Part shown: piece by piece, positions 1 to 7,574 of the stretch
Layout: each line of letters starts with the position of its first letter
How positions within the stretch are numbered: position 1 is the first letter of the stretch
NCBI GenBank assembly: GCA_964427185.1
Contig: CAYRSN010000030.1
Coordinates: forward strand, 1-13,815
From: Sulfurivirga sp964427185
GTDB taxonomy: Bacteria > Pseudomonadota > Gammaproteobacteria > Thiomicrospirales > Thiomicrospiraceae
Reading direction: 5' to 3'
DNA: 13,815 bases
Notes under the pieces: generated by a model
What the model saw: the letters and a program-made list of their open reading frames with translations, nothing else
Told to the model about the DNA's origin: nothing
Database searches by the model: none
Translations under genes and position numbers: made by a program

Positions 1-123
1 ATCAATATGTTAAGGGTTGTTCACGGATGACTTATTTGAATGAATTTGAGTAAGCCTTGGGCTTATAAGCACTCTTATTTGCCGTCCGACTAAACGGCAA
101 ACAAGAGTCCCTCAGCCAAACTG
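1..123. other. Non-coding stretch downstream of the large oxidoreductase gene
   Basis: No convincing coding frame is visible. The stretch lies after the stop codon of the minus-strand oxidoreductase gene. It holds a 10-bp perfect palindrome (GCTTATAAGC, 61-70) directly next to a long hairpin at 71-108, which is listed separately. What lies to the left is outside the window. Confidence 0.6.
71..108 (-). terminator. Long hairpin, probable 3' end structure of the oxidoreductase transcript
   Basis: Two 15-base arms (71-85 and 94-108) flank an 8-base loop. The single imperfect pair would be A-C in a plus-strand RNA but a permitted G-U in a minus-strand RNA, so the hairpin fits minus-strand transcription best. 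It begins 15 bases after the stop codon of the minus-strand gene. No U-run follows; the next bases are the palindrome at 61-70. It may therefore be a weak or Rho-assisted terminator, or a 3' stabilising stem, rather than a textbook intrinsic terminator. Confidence 0.5.
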
Positions 124-3100
124 TTACAGTAATACTTTTTCCACTGCCTGTTTTTCTTTTAGTGTTTGCAAAAACTGTGGCTTCCAGTTCTCTCCCTTAA
201 GCAAACGAGCCATTTCCACCACGATATAATCTGTTTTAAGACCTGTTGCATCTTGATAGCGATTCAACCCCTGTTGACAGGCGGGACAACTGGTGAGGAT
301 TTTCACTTCGTCTCGTTTTATGGGGTTGGCCGCACCAGTAAGATCCTGAATGCCCTTGAACAGCTCCTGTTCTTTGCGGAAGCGTAGCTGATTGGAAATA
401 TCAGGACGGCTCACGGCCAGGGTTCCCGCCTCTGCACAGCAGCGATCCGTCAGTGCCACTTCCGTACCACTCATCAGCCCTTTAGCCACTGAGAGTGGGT
501 CATGAGACTTCATCGGTGTGTGGCATGGATCATGGTAAAGGTATTTAACACCTGGCACATGGTCTACCTTGTAGCCCCGCTCCAGCAGAAACTCGTGAAT
601 ATCCAGCAGGCGGCAGCCGGGGAAGATGCGCTCAAACTCGTACTTCAGTAGCTGATCATGACAGGTACCGCAGGAAACGATCACGGTCGTGATATCCAGA
701 TAGTTAAGTGTGTTGGCCACCCGGTGAAATAGTGCGCGATTTTCCGTGGTGATCTGCATGCCTTTATCTTCTTGACCTGCCGCACTTTGCGGGTAGCCGC
801 AGCATAAATACCCAGGTGGCAAAATGGTTTGTACGCCTGCATCATGCAGCATGGCCATAGTCGCTAAACTCACATCGGAGAATAAACGCTCAGAGCCGCA
901 TCCTGGGAAATAAAACACGGCCTCTGCATCCTCACCCACTTCCGGCTTGCGTAATACAGGCACATAGCGGGGATCCTCAAGCCCCAGTAAGGCTCGCATG
1001 GGGGGCTCATTCGGGCCAGTATCCAATGGTTTGCGCACAAAATGAATCACCTGTTTCTGCACGGGCTGAGGTTTATCGGTGCGCTCCGGTAACTCTGTCA
1101 ACTGCGGTTTAAATATGCCCAGTGTTTTGAACAGATGATACCCCATACGCTGCGCCAATGCCCCCCAGCCAATGAGCGTTTTACGCAATAACTTAACCGT
1201 ACGCGGATCTTTGGCGTTGAGATAGAACAGGGCTGCTTTTGTCATCAGGCTGGTGCGTTTTTTACCCATACGGGTCAGAATATTGCGCATGTGGATGGAA
1301 ACATCGCCAAAATCGATATCCACAGGGCATGGCGTGGCACATTTATGACACACTGTGCAATGATCGGCAATATCGTTCATCTCATCGAAATGATGTAGCG
1401 AAATGCCGCGACGTGTCTGCTCCTCATATAAAAACGCCTCTATTACGCTGCCGGTCGCCAGAATTTTATTACGGGGTGAATAAAGCAGGTTTGCCCGAGG
1501 AATATGGGTCTGGCATACAGGCTTACACTTGCCGCAGCGCAGACAGTGACGGATTTCGTTATTCAGTGCATCCAGATCGGAAGCCTCTAAAATCAAGGCT
1601 TCCTGCTCTACCAGGGTGAGCGAGGGCGTATAGGCCATCTCCAGTGAGGAATCCGGCATGAGCTTACCGGGATTAAAGATGTTATCTGGATCGATCTTGC
1701 GCTTATATTCAACGAACTTTTCGATTTTCTCCGGTTCCAGGTACTTGATTTTAGTCAGACCGATGCCATGCTCACCGGAGATCGCGCCTTCAAGTGACAA
1801 AGCCAACGCCATAACCCGATCCACCACTTCATCAGCCTTACGCAACATTTCGTAATTATCAGAGTGAACCGGAATATTGGTGTGCACATTCCCGTCTCCC
1901 GCGTGCATATGCAGAGCGACAAACAGGCGTACATTTTTATGCGCGGCGTGAATATGCTTCAATTGCTTCAGAATGGGTTCAAAATCAAACCCCATAAAGT
2001 TCTGGTGCATAAACGGCGCCACATCCTGCTTGAACTTAACCAGCAGATCACGACGTAGCAGCAAATCTATCAGGGTATCACCCTCACGCACCTTAGGCTT
2101 TACGCCTTCCGGCAGGTGTTTGATCATATCTGATGCTGGCGCGTCAAAATGCACACGATAGAACTGCCACCGGGCACGCACCTGTTCAAGGTGCTCTATA
2201 GCCGCCTGCACACGATGCTGTACCAGATCTTCCACTTCTCCCGCGGACGTTTCTACACAGGCCTGCTGACGCAGTTCTGGCGCATCTGAGCGCAGATAGC
2301 TCAGCTGAGCATCAAGTGTTTCCAGCTTGTTATCCAACGAAAGTTCAATGTTAATTTTCTCAATGCCTGTGTTGTACTCATTCAGCCGGTGCAGAGGAAT
2401 AACGACATCTTCGTTGATCTTAAACGCGTTGGTATGTGCGGAAATAGCTGCTGTACGCGAACGGTCTGCCCAGAATTTTCTACGCGCCTCGTCAGTGATA
2501 GCCACAAAACCTTCGGCATTGCGCTTTTTGGCCATTTCGATGATCTCTTCCACTGTCTTGGCCACTTCATAACCGTTATCGCCGGAAATATCCCCCAACA
2601 GAATCATTTTGGGCAATGTTTTACGATCCGCTTTAGTGTTGTATTTCACCGCTTTGATATAACGCTCATCCAGATGCTCCAGCCCGGAAAGCACCACGCC
2701 TTCGGCGCGCTTTTTCTCCATATAGTCGGTGATTTCCACAATGGCCGGCACCGCTTCGCTCAAATCATGGCCGAAAAACTCCAAACAGAAGGTACGAGTA
2801 AAAGCTGGCATACGGTGCAAAATAAATCGGGCAGAAGTGATAATGCCATCACACCCCTCTTTCTGCGCACCGGGCAGCCCGGCAAGGAACTTATCTGTTA
2901 CATCCTTACCCAGGCCATGCTTGCGGAACATACTGCCAGGCATTTCCAGAATCGTGGGCTCACCGTCTTTGCTCAGGCCGTCAGTTTTAAACCACTGGAT
3001 GGAAAAGCGTACCGTCTGCTGGTCATGCAATTTTCCCTGGTTATGGTTCAAACGCGTCACTTCCAGCCAGCGCCCATCCGGCATCACCATCTTCCAGCTG

Positions 3101-3993
3101 ATGAGGTTATCCAGCGTTGTTCCCCACAGCACGGCTTTTTTACCACCGGCGTTCATAGCGATATTACCGCCAATGGTTGAGGCATCCTGCGAGGTAGGAT
3201 CCACAGCAAATACACGACCGTGCGCCTCAGCCACTTCAGACACACGCTTAGTCACAACCCCCGCCTCTACATGCACACTGTGCACCTTGACAGCTTCCAG
3301 CCCCGGCAGCGGAATCTCTTCCACAGGACCGATATACTCCAGCTTTTCGGTATTGATGATCACCGTATCAGGCACCAGAGGAATGGCAGAGCCTGTATAA
3401 CCGGTACCACCACCGCGAGGGATAATCGGCAGTCCAAGCTCAATACACGCCTGAATAATAGGCGCAATCTCTGCCTCCGTATCCGGGCTAACTACCGCCA
3501 GCGGCAGCTCCACACGCCAATCCGTTGCATCAGTAGCATGGCTGATGCGCGCCTGCCCGGAAAAATCCACATTGTCCGCCCGAGTGACTTTTTTTAGCCG
3601 CTTGAGTAATGTCTCACGCAGCTGCGCCTGCTTGGGAAACCAGGCTACAAACTTTTCCACCTGCTCGCGCGTCTGCTGCAGCAGTTTTTCTGCTTCCTGG
3701 TTATTATTCAGGCGTTTTTCCACCTGATTCAGACGGTGATGCAGCGCCTCAATCAGCTGCTCGCGACGTTTTTCATTCTCTATCAAGTCATCCTGCAGAT
3801 AAGGGTTACGGGTCACCACCCACATGTCGCCCAACACTTCAAACAGCATCCGCGCCGAACGTCCAGTGCGTCGCTGGCCGCGCAGGGACTCAATAGTGCG
3901 CCATCCTGCTTCACCTAAAAAGCGGGAAACAATCTCTCGATCAGAAAAGGAGGTATAGTTATACGGAATCTCGCGGATGCGTTGCCGGGTCAT
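124..3993 (-). CDS. DUF3683-type FAD-linked oxidoreductase with two 4Fe-4S clusters and CCG domains
   Basis: This 1289-residue protein carries a complete dehydrogenase and electron relay in one chain. Residues 1 to about 140 match my memory of the DUF3683 region and include a charged, probable coiled-coil stretch (about 70-118). An FAD_binding_4 (PCMH-type) domain follows, with RGGGTGYTGSA at 193-203 and GGNIAMNAGG at 275-284. The FAD-oxidase C-terminal half has HMHAGDGNVH (695-704), SGEHGIG (739-745) and NIFNPGK (771-777). Two CX2CX2CX3C motifs (Cys817/820/823/827 and Cys879/882/885/889) should bind 4Fe-4S clusters. Two cysteine-rich CCG domains follow (Cys1032, 1064-1065, 1108, 1111; then Cys1157, 1185-1186, 1236, 1239), as in GlpC, LldE and HdrB. 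I infer oxidation of a D-2-hydroxyacid with electrons passed to the respiratory chain. E. coli YdiJ is a related but shorter fusion, reported, as I recall, to act on D-2-hydroxyglutarate. The substrate here cannot be read from sequence. No signal peptide or membrane span is evident. The gene appears monocistronic; the ATG follows an AAGG-containing leader. Confidence 0.88.
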   Translation of the reverse strand: MTRQRIREIPYNYTSFSDREIVSRFLGEAGWRTIESLRGQRRTGRSARMLFEVLGDMWVVTRNPYLQDDLIENEKRREQLIEALHHRLNQVEKRLNNNQEAEKLLQQTREQVEKFVAWFPKQAQLRETLLKRLKKVTRADNVDFSGQARISHATDATDWRVELPLAVVSPDTEAEIAPIIQACIELGLPIIPRGGGTGYTGSAIPLVPDTVIINTEKLEYIGPVEEIPLPGLEAVKVHSVHVEAGVVTKRVSEVAEAHGRVFAVDPTSQDASTIGGNIAMNAGGKKAVLWGTTLDNLISWKMVMPDGRWLEVTRLNHNQGKLHDQQTVRFSIQWFKTDGLSKDGEPTILEMPGSMFRKHGLGKDVTDKFLAGLPGAQKEGCDGIITSARFILHRMPAFTRTFCLEFFGHDLSEAVPAIVEITDYMEKKRAEGVVLSGLEHLDERYIKAVKYNTKADRKTLPKMILLGDISGDNGYEVAKTVEEIIEMAKKRNAEGFVAITDEARRKFWADRSRTAAISAHTNAFKINEDVVIPLHRLNEYNTGIEKINIELSLDNKLETLDAQLSYLRSDAPELRQQACVETSAGEVEDLVQHRVQAAIEHLEQVRARWQFYRVHFDAPASDMIKHLPEGVKPKVREGDTLIDLLLRRDLLVKFKQDVAPFMHQNFMGFDFEPILKQLKHIHAAHKNVRLFVALHMHAGDGNVHTNIPVHSDNYEMLRKADEVVDRVMALALSLEGAISGEHGIGLTKIKYLEPEKIEKFVEYKRKIDPDNIFNPGKLMPDSSLEMAYTPSLTLVEQEALILEASDLDALNNEIRHCLRCGKCKPVCQTHIPRANLLYSPRNKILATGSVIEAFLYEEQTRRGISLHHFDEMNDIADHCTVCHKCATPCPVDIDFGDVSIHMRNILTRMGKKRTSLMTKAALFYLNAKDPRTVKLLRKTLIGWGALAQRMGYHLFKTLGIFKPQLTELPERTDKPQPVQKQVIHFVRKPLDTGPNEPPMRALLGLEDPRYVPVLRKPEVGEDAEAVFYFPGCGSERLFSDVSLATMAMLHDAGVQTILPPGYLCCGYPQSAAGQEDKGMQITTENRALFHRVANTLNYLDITTVIVSCGTCHDQLLKYEFERIFPGCRLLDIHEFLLERGYKVDHVPGVKYLYHDPCHTPMKSHDPLSVAKGLMSGTEVALTDRCCAEAGTLAVSRPDISNQLRFRKEQELFKGIQDLTGAANPIKRDEVKILTSCPACQQGLNRYQDATGLKTDYIVVEMARLLKGENWKPQFLQTLKEKQAVEKVLL

Positions 3994-4034
3994 AACAGGA
4001 CTTTACCTTTATGTAACCTGATGAAATTCGAGGC

Positions 4035-4040
4035 ATTTTA
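4035..4040 (-). promoter_or_regulatory. Probable extended -10 promoter of the oxidoreductase gene
   Basis: Reading the minus strand, TGATAAAAT combines a TGn extension with TAAAAT, five of six matches to the -10 consensus. It sits about 42 bases before the ATG at 3993. No good -35 is present at 16-18 bases, which extended -10 promoters can tolerate. The preceding gene (der) ends in a terminator, so this gene needs its own promoter in the 162-base gap (3994-4155). Confidence 0.45.
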
Positions 4041-4136
4041 TCATATGGAAAACAGCCATAAACGATACACAAATCAGGGGTTTTATGGCCTTTTCAAGCG
4101 TCAGAGTACGCGTTTTCAATGCAAAAAAGTTTTTTG

Positions 4137-4158
4137 AAAAAAAGGGGGAGACCCCTTA
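4137..4158 (-). terminator. Intrinsic terminator of the trmJ-to-der gene run, sharing bases with the der stop codon
   Basis: On the minus strand the last two bases of the der TAA begin a 6-bp stem (AAGGGG / CCCCTT, 4152-4157 and 4142-4147) with a 4-base loop. At least five further T residues follow (4141-4137). This is a classic intrinsic terminator with no spacer after the stop codon. The T-rich stretch continues past it. It ends the ten-gene minus-strand run and separates it from the oxidoreductase gene. Confidence 0.85.
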
Positions 4159-5697
4159 TCTTTTGCGTTTTTTGCGCTGCAAGGCTTTTTTCTTGCCTTT
4201 GACAAACGCCATCAGTTTGCGTTTTCGGCGAATCTGTCGCTCGGTGAGTTTGGTGCGTTTACCTTCAAAAGGATTATCTGTCACTTTATATTCAATTTTT
4301 ACCGGTGTGCCTTCCCAGCCAAACGCCTTGCGGAATACATTGGTAAGATAGCGCGTATAGTGCTGCGGCACACGATCCACCATATTGCCATGAATGACGA
4401 CCGTAGGCGGGTTCAACCCCCCCAGATGGGCATAGCGCATTTTAATGCGGCGCCCGCTGACCAGCGGTGGCTGATGCTCCAACACCGCCTGTTCCAGCAC
4501 ACGGTTGAGCTGACTGGTAGAGACACGATTTGTGGCCGCACGATACACCTGCTGGATCATTTTGAACAGATCCCCCACCCCTGTGCCATGCAGCGCAGAA
4601 ATAAAATGCCGCGGTGCAAAGTCAGCAAACTGAAGCTTCAGATCCAGCGCTGCTCTCACCTGTTTACGCTGATCAGGCGACAAGCCATCCCATTTATTGA
4701 TGGCGATAATCAAACCGCGCCCTGATTCCAGCGCATGCCCCAATAGTGTCTGATCCTGATCGGTAATCCCCTCACTGCCGTCAATGACCAAAACCACCAC
4801 ATGGGACTGATCCATGGCCTCAATTGCCTTGATGACGCTGAATTTCTCAATCTTATCGAAGACCTTCTTGCGGCGGCGCACACCTGCGGTATCAATCAGG
4901 GTATATTTAACGCCATCCCGCTCAAACGGCACGCGTATGCTGTCACGGGTGGTGCCGGGCATATCATAAGCAACCACACGCTCTTCACCGATCATGCGAT
5001 TGATCAATGTGGATTTGCCCACATTGGGGCGCCCGATCACCGCTACCCGGATGCTGTCTTCAGCCTCGGTAGCTTCTGCCGCCTCGGTTGTGCCGGACAG
5101 TTTAGGTAACACGCTATCCAGCATGTGGTCGACCGTTTCACGCACATAGTCACCGTGTTCAGCGGAAATAACCGCAGGCTCTCCCAGCCCAAGCTGATAA
5201 AACTCCGCACGCACCATATCCGGGTCTCGGCCTTCTGCTTTATTCACCAAGAGCTGAATAGGCTTATCGGAAAAATGCTGCCGTAACCACTGGGCAATCT
5301 GCTCATCGGCCGGTGTCAGACCTGCCTGCGCATCCACCAGAAACAAAATACCGTCTGCTTCAGCCAGGGCAGCACGCACCTGTTGAGCCATCAGCGGATC
5401 CACGCCGACTTCTTCACCGCTGAGTCCGCCTGTATCGACCACAATATAAGGCTGTCGCCCTACTTTGCCCGTGCCATATTGGCGATCCCGCGTCAGCCCC
5501 GGATAATCCGCCACAATCGCGTCCCGGCTTTTTGTCAGCCGGTTGAACAGCGTAGATTTACCTACATTGGGGCGCCCTACCAGCGCCAATACTGGTTTGC
5601 GAGAGTATTCAGGCATTGTTTCTTCTGCCAGAGGTGAATATCCTTCAAGCTCGGCTCGCAATTGCGGGTCGATTGAAGAGGACTGTGTTTTATTCAT
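4156..5697 (-). CDS. der: Ribosome biogenesis GTPase Der (EngA)
   Basis: Der is a double-GTPase needed for 50S subunit assembly. Numbered from the ATG at 5697, the first G domain has GRPNVGKST at 41-49, DTGG at 88-91 and NKAE at 152-155. The second has GRPNVGKST at 222-230, DTAG at 269-272 and NKWD at 334-337. A KH-like domain and a strongly basic C-terminal tail follow. The first G4 motif has Glu where the classic motif has Asp, a variant I recall from other Der proteins. The start is uncertain. ATG 5697 overlaps the bamB stop by 8 bases (ATGAATAA), fits translational coupling, and gives 513 residues with about 28 extra N-terminal residues. ATG 5616 gives 486 residues, closer to the usual length (about 490), with the P-loop near the N-terminus. 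An upstream ATG at 5736 would overlap bamB by 47 bases and is less likely. Confidence 0.97.
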   Translation of the reverse strand: MNKTQSSSIDPQLRAELEGYSPLAEETMPEYSRKPVLALVGRPNVGKSTLFNRLTKSRDAIVADYPGLTRDRQYGTGKVGRQPYIVVDTGGLSGEEVGVDPLMAQQVRAALAEADGILFLVDAQAGLTPADEQIAQWLRQHFSDKPIQLLVNKAEGRDPDMVRAEFYQLGLGEPAVISAEHGDYVRETVDHMLDSVLPKLSGTTEAAEATEAEDSIRVAVIGRPNVGKSTLINRMIGEERVVAYDMPGTTRDSIRVPFERDGVKYTLIDTAGVRRRKKVFDKIEKFSVIKAIEAMDQSHVVVLVIDGSEGITDQDQTLLGHALESGRGLIIAINKWDGLSPDQRKQVRAALDLKLQFADFAPRHFISALHGTGVGDLFKMIQQVYRAATNRVSTSQLNRVLEQAVLEHQPPLVSGRRIKMRYAHLGGLNPPTVVIHGNMVDRVPQHYTRYLTNVFRKAFGWEGTPVKIEYKVTDNPFEGKRTKLTERQIRRKRKLMAFVKGKKKALQRKKRKR

Positions 5698-6898
5698 AAC
5701 GGATCCGGTATAAAGAAAGGTACCCTTCGCCATCAATCACCACAAGACGCTGTTCACGCAGTACAAACAGGTTGGCAATGGGCTGACTATGATGCTTCAG
5801 GCGCCCCGCAAGCTGACCATGGCGCACATCAATCCAATGCACCAGGCCATCTTTGTCACCGGTTAACACATAGTGCGCATGGGTACTTGTGCGTAAATCA
5901 GTCAGCAGGCGGAATTTAAACAAAGGCTGCTGCCAGATCTCCGTTCCTGTAATCAGATCTATCGCATGCACCACATCATCGTCATCCACCACCAACAGGC
6001 GATCTTCTACAAACGCCATGTCCCGGTAGCTGGAAAGTGCTTTAGCCCAGTAAATACGGCCGGTATAAGGGTCTATGGAAACCAGCTTGCCATGATAGGC
6101 CACTGCATAAAGCTGTCCGTTAAAAAAGTAAGGCGTCGCCTGCACATCCACCATGCGCTCCAAATCAGTGCTGCCTTTAGGCTGAGCAATGCGCTGCTGC
6201 CACTTTACCTCTCCATTGGCCAGGTTTACACCCTCCAGCAGGCCATTTTCCCAGCCGAGAATGACGATATCATCCACGACTACGGGAGCAGACTCGCCCT
6301 GCAGCGCCAGTGCTGGTGCCTCATGACTCAACTGCCAACGCACCTCTCCATCTGTCGGATTCAACGCATACAACTTGCTATCCAAAGTACGTAAAAGCAA
6401 CAGCTTACCTGCAATCACTGGGCGCGCCACAATGGAGCTGGAAAGTTGCTTCATCCAGCGCACCTGCCCGCTTTCAGGGTCAATCGCTACCAGCTGCCCC
6501 TTTGCGGTACCGATATAGAGCGTATGATCCAGCAATACCGGGCCGGCCAGTACTGGGCTTTCCAGCAGCAGCTGCCAGGCAACCTGAGCCGCCCATGTAG
6601 GTTGCGACTGTCGATAAAACGCGGTTACCATGCCGTTGGACATGCCCATATATAGCCGTTGTGCATCTTCCGCAACTGCCAGGCCTTTTGTATCCGCACT
6701 GTTTAACGGCGCATAAGGCAAAGTCCAGTCCAGTGTGGCTTGCACATGGTGCACTGCCGGTGCCGACAAATCCCCCTCCAAAGGAACGGACTCAACAAGG
6801 CGATCTCCCGATTTAACCACCGTAGGAGTACCGCAGCCTCCCAGCAATGAAAAACCAACGGTGCCGATGATCCAGCCTAACAGCTGTGCTCTCATCAT
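5690..6898 (-). CDS. bamB: Outer membrane protein assembly factor BamB (lipoprotein)
   Basis: BamB is a lipoprotein of the BAM complex that inserts beta-barrel proteins into the outer membrane. The N-terminus is a lipoprotein signal: a short basic start, a hydrophobic stretch and a lipobox ending LLGGC, with Cys22 as the lipidation site. Gly follows the Cys, so no Asp inner-membrane retention signal is present. The rest is a PQQ-like beta-propeller with repeats of the form IDPESGQVRW, LNPTDGEVRW, VNLANGEVKW and IDPYTGRIYW. At 402 residues it is near the normal length (392 in E. coli). Two ATGs lie in tandem at 6898 and 6895; the second is better spaced from the GAGG ribosome site, so the true start may be one codon later. 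It begins 4 bases after the yfgM stop and overlaps der. Confidence 0.95.
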   Translation of the reverse strand: MMRAQLLGWIIGTVGFSLLGGCGTPTVVKSGDRLVESVPLEGDLSAPAVHHVQATLDWTLPYAPLNSADTKGLAVAEDAQRLYMGMSNGMVTAFYRQSQPTWAAQVAWQLLLESPVLAGPVLLDHTLYIGTAKGQLVAIDPESGQVRWMKQLSSSIVARPVIAGKLLLLRTLDSKLYALNPTDGEVRWQLSHEAPALALQGESAPVVVDDIVILGWENGLLEGVNLANGEVKWQQRIAQPKGSTDLERMVDVQATPYFFNGQLYAVAYHGKLVSIDPYTGRIYWAKALSSYRDMAFVEDRLLVVDDDDVVHAIDLITGTEIWQQPLFKFRLLTDLRTSTHAHYVLTGDKDGLVHWIDVRHGQLAGRLKHHSQPIANLFVLREQRLVVIDGEGYLSLYRIRYE

Positions 6899-6902
6899 AT
6901 CC

Positions 6903-7562
6903 TCACTGTGCTGTGCGCAAAGGCGTCAGGTCATCCAGCTGCAACTGTGCCAACTGCTTCAAACCGGCGTCCGCCTGTGCATAGGTGAGCACTTTTTCAA
7001 AGGCACTGCGAGCGGCGGCATGCTCCCCTTTAAACAGTGCTAACTCCCCTTCTACGTAAGCATAAAGCGCCTGACCTGCTTCAGGTAACTTGTCCTTACC
7101 CACCTGTTTCAAATAAGTTTGCGCCTGATCAAATTGGCGCTGATCTGCCAGGATACGTGCAGAACGCAGCTGCGCAACCGCTTTCATACCCGCTTCCGGC
7201 GCATGTGCGATGGCCCAGTTCAACTGGGACAGTGCGGCTTTGACATCCTGTTTTTTTTCATAAAAATAGGTGGCCAGCAACAGTGCGGCACCCGAGGCAT
7301 AAGGGCTATCCGGATATTCCGCCTTCAGCTTTTCGGCTTCGCGGGCGACCTCCTGAAACGCGCCCTGCTGAGCTTTCAGCTGCAGCAGCTCAAAGGTGCT
7401 GGAAGCGTGCACTGCCTGTGTGTGCTGCAGTTGCTGATAGTAATTCCAGCTTAACACCCCACCTACTGCTACAACGGCAGCCAGTATTAACTGTTTTCCG
7501 TTCTCCCGCCACCACTGCTTGATAGTCTCCAGCTGTTCATCATCTGTTTCATAGCGGCTCAT
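6903..7562 (-). CDS. yfgM: YfgM-family SecYEG-associated TPR membrane protein
   Basis: YfgM is an ancillary subunit of the SecYEG translocon that works with PpiD and periplasmic chaperones. The 219-residue protein fits: a short charged cytoplasmic N-terminus (about 1-22), one membrane span (about 23-41), then a periplasmic helical TPR-like domain rich in Ala, Gln and Leu. The match rests on domain layout, length and its conserved place between hisS and bamB. The start at 7562 is well supported: a perfect GGAGG (7570-7574) lies 7 bases upstream, directly against the hisS stop codon. The gap to hisS is 12 bases. Confidence 0.92.
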   Translation of the reverse strand: MSRYETDDEQLETIKQWWRENGKQLILAAVVAVGGVLSWNYYQQLQHTQAVHASSTFELLQLKAQQGAFQEVAREAEKLKAEYPDSPYASGAALLLATYFYEKKQDVKAALSQLNWAIAHAPEAGMKAVAQLRSARILADQRQFDQAQTYLKQVGKDKLPEAGQALYAYVEGELALFKGEHAAARSAFEKVLTYAQADAGLKQLAQLQLDDLTPLRTAQ

Positions 7563-7574
7563 ACAAAATCCTCC

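Noticed and set aside
81..90. GCCGTCCGAC resembling a Neisseria-type DNA uptake sequence
   Set aside because: It differs from the known GCCGTCTGAA core at two positions and I saw no second copy in the window.
86..93. CCGACTAA in the hairpin at 71-108 as an IscR half-site
   Set aside because: The matching TAGTCGG half is absent, so the similarity to the iscR operator is probably chance.
2389..3400. Two overlapping open frames of 223-263 codons on the plus strand
   Set aside because: Both lie opposite the FAD domains of the oxidoreductase gene and have no family features; they are shadow frames.
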